A stretch of DNA of 64,000 nucleotides, from contig JBBATH010000005.1 in NCBI GenBank assembly GCA_040398845.1, forward strand, positions 62,001 to 126,000, read 5' to 3'. Below, piece by piece: positions 57,488 to 64,000 of this stretch (the stretch's first letter is position 1; every line of letters begins with the position of its first letter). Both the position numbers and the translations under genes were made by a program. This DNA comes from WLND01 sp040398845 (GTDB taxonomy: Bacteria; Actinomycetota; Actinomycetes; S36-B12). The notes beneath the pieces were generated by a model. That model was given only the letters and a program-made list of their open reading frames with translations. It did not search any database and was not told the DNA's origin.

Positions 57488-58387
57488 CTAGGCGGACAGA
57501 GCGTCGGCGCCGCCGACGATCTCGCTGATTTCCTGGGTGATCTCGCCCTGACGGGCCTGGTTTGCCTGGCGGCTGAGCGTTCGGATGAGCTCTTCTGCGT
57601 TGTCGGTCGCCGACTTCATCGCGCGCCGACGGGCCGCATGCTCTGACGCCGCCGCCATGAGCAGCGCGAGGTACACGGTTTGGTCGATGTAGCGCGGCAA
57701 CAGGCCGTCGAGCACCGCCTCCGGACCAGGCTCAAACTCGTAAAGCGGGAACGGCAGGCCCGACTCCTTGGTCACGACCTCGTCGACGACCTCGATCGGC
57801 AGGACGCGCCGGACACGCGCCTCCTGGCTCCCCATGTTCGTGAAGTAGGTGTACACCACGTGGATCTCATCGCAGCCGCCCTCGGAGGTCGGCTTGAGGA
57901 AGGCGTCGAGGAGATCCTCGCCGATTTCCTTTGCATTCGAATAGGAGGGAAGGTCAGTGAACCCTACGTATTCGCCTGCCATGACTCGACCGCGGAATCG
58001 GTAGTAGCCAACGCCTTTACGGCCAACGACATAGGGCACGACCTGAACGCCACGGTCATTGAGCGCCCTCGTCAAGGACTCGCCCTCCTTGATGACGTTG
58101 GACGAGTAGGCACCCGCCAGCCCGCGATCGGCCGTCACGATGAGCACCGCTGCCCGAGTAGCGTTCGTTGACGTCGCCATGAGCGGGTGTTTCGAAACAT
58201 CGGACGCGTGCGACGCCGCCGCCGAGATCGCCGAATTGAGCAGGGTGAGGTACGGCATCGACGCGTTCAGACGCTGCTGCGCCTTCACGATGCGCGATGA
58301 AGCAATGAGCTCCATCGCCTTCGTGATCTTCTTGGTCGCCTGAACGGAGCGAATGCGCCGCCGGTAGACCCTCAGTTGTGCACCCAT
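57488..58387 (-). CDS. atpG: ATP synthase gamma subunit
   Basis: This 299-residue rotor-shaft protein begins MGAQLRVYRRRIRSVQATKKITKAMELIASSRI and ends ELIRTLSRQANQARQGEITQEISEIVGGADAL, the conserved N- and C-terminal coiled-coil halves. The central domain shows LTADRGLAGAYSSNVIK-like sequence. It starts 5 bp after the atpA stop. Confidence 0.97.
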   Translation of the reverse strand: MGAQLRVYRRRIRSVQATKKITKAMELIASSRIVKAQQRLNASMPYLTLLNSAISAAASHASDVSKHPLMATSTNATRAAVLIVTADRGLAGAYSSNVIKEGESLTRALNDRGVQVVPYVVGRKGVGYYRFRGRVMAGEYVGFTDLPSYSNAKEIGEDLLDAFLKPTSEGGCDEIHVVYTYFTNMGSQEARVRRVLPIEVVDEVVTKESGLPFPLYEFEPGPEAVLDGLLPRYIDQTVYLALLMAAASEHAARRRAMKSATDNAEELIRTLSRQANQARQGEITQEISEIVGGADALSA

Positions 58388-58392
58388 GTCAG

Positions 58393-60027
<1,635 letters not shown>

Positions 60028-60087
60028 GGGGTCCTGCTCTCTTTCTCGGCCCGCCGTGGTCGGCGGGAGTGTGGGGTGTGTTCGTGC

Positions 60088-60897
60088 TTAACTGAGGACG
60101 ACTCGGCGAGCTTGCTCAAGCTTGGCGGCGACCGTGCCATCAATGACCTCGTCACCGACCTTGACGTGCACCCCGCCGAGGACGGTGGGATCAATAGCGA
60201 CGTTTAGGCGAACTGTCCGGCCTTTCAGCCGGCTCAGGACATCGGCCAGACGACGGCTCTGTTCGGCGTCAAGCGGCGATGCGACCCGGACCTCCGCGAT
60301 GACCCGCTTGCGTTGCCGCGCGGCCACGTCACACAGGTGATCGACGACAGCATCGATTCGCTGTCCGTGCAGGTGACCGACCGCGTATTCGAGCACCTGA
60401 CGGGTGGCTCCAGTTGACCGCCCATCAAGGAGATCGTGAACGATGGCCGCCTTGGTCGCCGAAGGCTGGGCAGGGCTGGTGAGGGCCATTTGCAACTCCG
60501 GCGACTGATCAAGGGCTCGCCCAAACCGAAACAATTCGTCATCGGTTGCATCGAGGGTGCCATCAGCCTCAGCCACCGTGAAGACCGCTTGGTCAGCGAG
60601 CTGCTCGATGGCCGTGAGGAGGTCATCGTCATTGGACCAGCGTTCGGCAACGATCTCGACCATGACCGCCACAGCGAGGTCGCTGACCTTGCCGCCGAGA
60701 ATCTCGCGGACGAGTCCCTCGCGGACGCTAAGCGGCTGCCCGGAGTCGGCCAGCGCCATGCGCAACTGGTGCTCGCGCTCCAGCAAACTCGCGACCGCGA
60801 ACAACTCACCGGCAAGCCCGTCGAATCCGGCACTCTGACGACGTGCGTCAAGAGCATCGGACTGACGTGCGAGCGATTCGCGGCTGGCTCCGAGCAT
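60088..60897 (-). CDS. atpH: ATP synthase delta subunit
   Basis: This 269-residue protein has a C-terminal OSCP/delta domain (VIAEVRVASPLDAEQSRRLADVLSRLKGRTVRLNVAIDPTVLGGVHVKVGDEVIDGTVAAKLEQARRVVL). It is longer than the ~180-residue E. coli protein, as in many actinobacteria. In mycobacteria the delta subunit is fused to a b-like subunit; here it is separate, starting at a TGATG overlap with atpF. It connects the F1 head to the peripheral stalk. Confidence 0.93.
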   Translation of the reverse strand: MLGASRESLARQSDALDARRQSAGFDGLAGELFAVASLLEREHQLRMALADSGQPLSVREGLVREILGGKVSDLAVAVMVEIVAERWSNDDDLLTAIEQLADQAVFTVAEADGTLDATDDELFRFGRALDQSPELQMALTSPAQPSATKAAIVHDLLDGRSTGATRQVLEYAVGHLHGQRIDAVVDHLCDVAARQRKRVIAEVRVASPLDAEQSRRLADVLSRLKGRTVRLNVAIDPTVLGGVHVKVGDEVIDGTVAAKLEQARRVVLS

Positions 60898-61466
60898 CAG
60901 CGCGCCGCCTGCTGCTCAAGATCGGCCAAGAAGTCATCGACCGTTGCACGGACCCGCGCGTCGTCGGTCAGCGCCTGCCCGATGACCTTGCCAGCGAGAC
61001 CAACAGCCATTTCACCGACCTGCCGAGTGAGTGAGGCAGTTGCCTGCGCCCGTTCGGCAGCCATCTGGGCCTCTGCGGCGGCAGTCACCTGCGCCGCTGC
61101 CACTCGTGCCTCGCCGCGCGCTTCTTCGATGATCGCAGTGCGATCCGCCTGTGCCTGGGTGCGAATGGCCGAGGCCTCCTCGCGTCCCTGTGCTAGGAGG
61201 ATCTTGTACTCGTCAAGGGAGCGCTGGGCCTCGGCCTGCGCCTCTTCAGCCCGCTTGATGCCGCCCTCGATCGTATGCGTGCGCTCCTCGAGGGTTGCCT
61301 TGATCTTCGGGAGCGCGAGTTTCCCCAGCACCCCGAAGACGACGAGAAAGGCGATGATGCCGATGACCAACTCATCGACTGGTACCGCGAGGACGGACGG
61401 CATCTCCTCGCCACCCTCACCACCCGAAGCGGTGATCGCAGTGCTGACTGCAGCAAACACGTTCAT
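60897..61466 (-). CDS. atpF: ATP synthase b subunit
   Basis: This 189-residue peripheral-stalk subunit has one N-terminal membrane helix (DELVIGIIAFLVVFGVLGKLALPKI), a conserved LEERTHTIEGGIKRAEEAQAEAQ start of the coiled coil and a long Ala/Glu/Arg-rich coiled coil. ATG at 61466 is used; a GTG lies one codon upstream. A single b gene followed by a separate delta gene differs from the mycobacterial fused arrangement. Confidence 0.95.
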   Translation of the reverse strand: MNVFAAVSTAITASGGEGGEEMPSVLAVPVDELVIGIIAFLVVFGVLGKLALPKIKATLEERTHTIEGGIKRAEEAQAEAQRSLDEYKILLAQGREEASAIRTQAQADRTAIIEEARGEARVAAAQVTAAAEAQMAAERAQATASLTRQVGEMAVGLAGKVIGQALTDDARVRATVDDFLADLEQQAAR

Positions 61467-61520
61467 CACGTCAAAGACCTTCCCGTTTCAATCAATGGAG
61501 GAACCGCGGGACGGCTCAGG

Positions 61521-61748
61521 TCACGGACCGAAGACGAAGGGAACGACGAAGCCGATGAGCGCGAGCGCCTCAGCAAGGGCGAAGCCGAGGAGCATGTTCT
61601 GGCGGATGATGCCGTACGCCTCAGGCTGACGCGCGATGGCCTGCACGCCCTGACCGAAGATGATGCCGATACCGATGCCTGGGCCGATCGCGGCGAGGCC
61701 GTAGCCGACCGAACCGATTGAGCCGGTCAGTTCTGCGAGGAGCGACAT
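61521..61748 (-). CDS. atpE: ATP synthase c subunit
   Basis: This 75-residue two-helix proteolipid has GLAAIGPGIGIGIIFG in helix 1, the cytoplasmic loop ARQPE (R40-Q41-P42), and the ion-binding Glu60 in LGFALAEALALIGF. The residues around Glu60 look like a proton-binding rather than a sodium-binding site. AAAGGA precedes the ATG. Confidence 0.97.
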   Translation of the reverse strand: MSLLAELTGSIGSVGYGLAAIGPGIGIGIIFGQGVQAIARQPEAYGIIRQNMLLGFALAEALALIGFVVPFVFGP

Positions 61749-61858
61749 GTCATGTCCTTTACTTGCCGGGCCGGCGGTCGTTCCGCCGGTCTGGGGTCTC
61801 TTGGGTTATTGAGTTGTGGACCAGATTACTGACTTTCTTTGCGGTGGTGCTGCCCTGA

Positions 61859-62686
61859 TTAGTGCTCGGCATGCAGCGCACCGCTGATGTAGACCGCGGT
61901 GAGCAGCGTGAAGATGTAGGCCTGCAGTGCCTGGATGAGGATTTCAAAGCCGGTGAGGGCAATCGTCACTGCGAACGACGCCACCGATCCCATAATCCCA
62001 ATAACGCTGGCACTGATGAGGTAAAACGTCGCGACGCTGAACGACGCGATGAGGAGGTGTCCGGCGAACATGTTCGCGAACAGACGAACCGAGTGCGTGA
62101 AGGGCCGCACGATGATGTTCGAGATGAACTCGATCGGCGCGAGCAGTCCGTACATCGCTTTCGGGACTCCAGGAGGGAAGAGCATGTTCTTGAAGAAGGG
62201 CCCGAACCCCTGACGGTAGATACCGAGCGGAACCCACGTCAAATAAACAATCAGCGCGAATGCCACGGGGATGGCGAAAATCGAGGTGATGGGGATCTGC
62301 GCGAAGGGCACGATACCCACAAAGTTCGACATCCAGATGAGGAAGAAGAACGAGAAGAGGAAGGGGACGAACTTGTCACCCTCCTTTCCCATCGCCTCAC
62401 GAGCGATGCCGTCGCGGATGAACAGGTAGCCGAGCTCTCCGACGTTTTGTGCCCCGCGCGGCACGAGTTGAGGCTTGCGGAAGGCATACAGAAAGAAACT
62501 GAGGAGTACGACGACGACGATGAACAGCAGGATCGTCACCTTCGTGATGTTGAACTCAAGGCTGCCGACCGTGAACGAGAACACTGCGTCGAACTGAAAA
62601 ATCTCAGCGCCGGGGGCGGGGAACCCGCATCCGGACATCAGGTGACAGTCAATGCCGCCAGAGGCGAGCACTAGTTCAGCCGACAA
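61859..62686 (-). CDS. atpB: ATP synthase a subunit
   Basis: This 275-residue membrane subunit has five to six hydrophobic segments and the conserved stator arginine in RPFTHSVRLFANMFAGHLL. FNITKVTILLFIVVVVLLSFFLYAF is the first helix. The C-terminus ends YISGALHAEH. The start is TTG at 62686, 5 bp after GGGAGGA. The 110-bp gap to atpE holds no gene; it may carry a processing site. Confidence 0.95.
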   Translation of the reverse strand: MSAELVLASGGIDCHLMSGCGFPAPGAEIFQFDAVFSFTVGSLEFNITKVTILLFIVVVVLLSFFLYAFRKPQLVPRGAQNVGELGYLFIRDGIAREAMGKEGDKFVPFLFSFFFLIWMSNFVGIVPFAQIPITSIFAIPVAFALIVYLTWVPLGIYRQGFGPFFKNMLFPPGVPKAMYGLLAPIEFISNIIVRPFTHSVRLFANMFAGHLLIASFSVATFYLISASVIGIMGSVASFAVTIALTGFEILIQALQAYIFTLLTAVYISGALHAEH

Positions 62687-62720
62687 CGGGGTCCTCCCAG
62701 AACCGCAGATTCATGAACGT

Positions 62721-63038
62721 TCACTGCACGACCCCGTGATCTTCATCGGCACTGGCAGCCTCTCGCCTCGACTCGCGGGCGAGGCCCGTGAAGACGAGGG
62801 TGTACGAGAGCCCAAGGCCGACAAGCGCCCCCACAGCCATCAACACCTGCTGGTGCCCGAGCCATAAGGAGATCAACCATCCCACGCCTGTGTAGAGCAG
62901 CAGGCCCGCGATGATTCGACTGGTGATCGTCCACGCGGAGTCCGACATTCCCCGAGGCGAGGCCACGGGATTCGGTCGAATTCCAGCGCCCGAACGGTAC
63001 CACCCGAACGGCGGTCGCTGAGGCGCGGGGGCGCTCAC
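62721..63038 (-). CDS. AtpZ-like two-helix membrane protein of the ATP synthase operon
   Basis: This 105-residue protein has a Pro-rich N-terminus, then AWTITSRIIAGLLLYTGVGWLISLWLGHQQVLMAVGALVGLGLSYTLVF, two membrane helices, and a charged tail. The pattern of TSRIIAGLLLYTGVGWLID-like helices is that of AtpZ/AtpI-region proteins, which may aid assembly of the c-ring or carry Mg2+/Ca2+. Its GTG overlaps the upstream atpI-like stop (GTGA), and it precedes atpB by 34 bp. Confidence 0.78.
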   Translation of the reverse strand: MSAPAPQRPPFGWYRSGAGIRPNPVASPRGMSDSAWTITSRIIAGLLLYTGVGWLISLWLGHQQVLMAVGALVGLGLSYTLVFTGLARESRREAASADEDHGVVQ

Positions 63039-63484
63039 GCGGGGCCCCCGGGCTCAACGTACAGCACCTTGGTCCGACTGAAGACCCACACTTCTGCTGA
63101 CGTCCAAACAATGGTGCAAACCACGACTGTGGCTGCGAATACCTTGGTATCAAACATTGTTGTGTCAGCGAACACGATGATGAAGACGAACAGCACACCG
63201 ATCTTCACGAGGTATGTCATGAGGGCGACCGTCATGGCCATCTGCGGGTTGTTGCGGAGAACGGAGCCCAAGATGAGCTGGCCAATCGAGAAGAACACCA
63301 CAACGATCGCGACGGCAATGGCTGCGCCGATACCACCGCCCAAACCGGACACCGCAAAACCGATGATGATCGCGATCACGCCCGCCGCCAGGCTGGCAAG
63401 GCCCGCCCAGCGCAGAACGAGCGAGTCGATCGACGCCGCTGTATGAACGGGGGGCCCGGACGCAGGCGTCAACGGAATGGACAC
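63035..63484 (-). CDS. atpI: AtpI-like ATP synthase assembly protein
   Basis: This 149-residue protein has four hydrophobic segments (WAGLASLAAGVIAIIIGFAV, GAAIAVAIVVVFFSIGQLILG, MTVALMTYLVKIGVLFVFIIVF, VFAATVVVCTIVWTSAEVWVF), the usual AtpI topology. It occupies the place of the mycobacterial protein between the WecA-like gene and atpB. GTG at 63484 is chosen because TACTTT lies exactly 6 bp upstream; the frame could extend to 63520. It is the first gene of the atp operon. Confidence 0.83.
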   Translation of the reverse strand: MSIPLTPASGPPVHTAASIDSLVLRWAGLASLAAGVIAIIIGFAVSGLGGGIGAAIAVAIVVVFFSIGQLILGSVLRNNPQMAMTVALMTYLVKIGVLFVFIIVFADTTMFDTKVFAATVVVCTIVWTSAEVWVFSRTKVLYVEPGGPA

Positions 63485-63490
63485 GAATTG

Positions 63491-63520
63491 AAAGTAGCGT
63501 AGGTCACCCGGATCGCCCAA
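63491..63520 (-). promoter_or_regulatory. Probable leaderless promoter of the atp operon
   Basis: On the minus strand TTGGGC (63520-63515) and TACTTT (63496-63491) are separated by 18 bp, and TACTTT ends 6 bp before the GTG at 63484. This is the best -35/-10 pair among the leaderless candidates of the window. Confidence 0.5.
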
Positions 63521-63547
63521 ACCGGTGTCCAGTGGACTGCGTCACGT

Positions 63548-64000
63548 TCAGTTGCGGGTGCCTGTCCGCAGGGTCTTCACGACCGCAAGGGGCCGGTTCA
63601 CGGGCGGACGAATCGCAATGAGAATCCCAGCAAGACCAACGAGAAAACCCAAAAGGGCGTACCCAACAGGGACGAACGCCACGGCCACGGCGGTGAAACT
63701 GATGAGCCCTGTCCAGGCGTACATGACAAGCACCGCCCGGGCCTGCGAGTGCCCCATCTCGAGTAGTCGGTGGTGCAGATGCTGCTTGTCCGGGGCGAAG
63801 GGATTTCGCCCCGCTCGGGTACGCCGGATGACCGCGAGGAATAGATCGACGACCGGCACCGCCATGACCGCGACCGGGAGCAGAATCGGCAGCAGTGTCG
63901 GCAACAGAGTGGGCCCGGCGATCGAGCTCGGATCAACCTGCCCGATGAGGGTGATGGTCGCCGCGGCGAGGAGCAGGCCGAGCATCATCGAGCCGGTATC
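63548..64000 (-). CDS. wecA: C-terminal part of a WecA/TagO-like undecaprenyl-phosphate GlcNAc-1-phosphate transferase (5' end outside window)
   Basis: The frame is open to the right edge and encodes the last ~150 residues of a polytopic membrane protein of the glycosyltransferase-4 family. It has DTGSMMLG, then PVVDLFLAVIRRTRAGRNPFAPDKQHLHHRLLEMGHSQ, which contains the family HxHHR motif (HLHHR), and three further membrane helices. The enzyme attaches GlcNAc-1-phosphate to the lipid carrier, starting arabinogalactan, teichoic acid or similar glycan synthesis. Its position before atpI is as in mycobacteria. Confidence 0.9.
   Translation of the reverse strand, partial: DTGSMMLGLLLAAATITLIGQVDPSSIAGPTLLPTLLPILLPVAVMAVPVVDLFLAVIRRTRAGRNPFAPDKQHLHHRLLEMGHSQARAVLVMYAWTGLISFTAVAVAFVPVGYALLGFLVGLAGILIAIRPPVNRPLAVVKTLRTGTRN

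Noticed and set aside
60436..61629. Plus-strand open frame of 397 codons opposite atpH, atpF and atpE
   Set aside because: It spans three well-known atp genes; low-complexity Ala/Ser/Arg composition marks it as a shadow frame.

Overview
The window is GC-rich, densely packed DNA from a member of the Actinomycetota. The strongest evidence is the right half, where gene order closely matches the Mycobacterium tuberculosis block around Rv1302-Rv1328: a WecA-type glycosyltransferase, atpI-like, atpBEFHAGDC, a PduO adenosyltransferase, an Asp-type murA, nucS, a methylmalonyl-CoA epimerase, a thioredoxin-TPR protein and glgB/glgE/glgP. F420-type luciferase-family oxidoreductases, a mycobacterial-type PtpB phosphatase and many probable leaderless starts agree. 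I cannot place it below phylum level. No rRNA, tRNA, CRISPR array, integrase or transposase was seen.

Layout. (a) 1-1.5 kb: the tail of a flavoprotein, then an MNT/HEPN toxin-antitoxin pair with its own promoter and operator. (b) 1.5-7.7 kb: a minus-strand operon for an unknown catabolic or phosphoryl-transfer pathway, with two paralogous phosphohistidine swivelling-domain proteins, a Rieske oxygenase, a histidine phosphatase and a SnoaL-like protein. (c) 7.8-28 kb: accessory lipid or xenobiotic catabolism, with seven SDRs, two LLM oxidoreductases, an acyl-CoA ligase, an acyl-CoA dehydrogenase, two enoyl-CoA hydratases, a 3-hydroxyacyl-CoA dehydrogenase, an HSL-type esterase, an adrenodoxin-type ferredoxin, two TetR regulators and one MarR regulator. 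(d) 28-38 kb: glycogen/maltosyl-glucan genes glgX, glgP, glgE, glgB and a thioredoxin-TPR protein. (e) 38-41 kb: a decaying sulfonate/taurine/nitrate-type ABC transporter next to an Rrf2 regulator. (f) 41.9-55.5 kb: the methylmalonyl-CoA/B12 module (meaB, epimerase, adenosyltransferase) with an OafA-type acyltransferase, hydrolases, a double 3-hydroxyacyl-CoA dehydrogenase, nucS, murA, thiolase, CoA-transferase and crotonase. (g) 55.6-63.5 kb: the complete F1Fo ATP synthase operon, followed by the 3' part of a WecA-like gene.

The least expected signals are non-coding. Short tandem repeats of 19-23 bp sit exactly on the 3' ends of glgX, glgE, meaB and a phosphatase gene, and a related array lies at a tetR start. 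Their periods are never multiples of three, so stop codons in the repeats rotate through reading frames. Two related ~90-bp inverted-repeat elements, each arm itself a palindrome, lie in intergenic spaces 14.5 kb apart. The glgE array also repeats a DnaA-box-like 9-mer four times.
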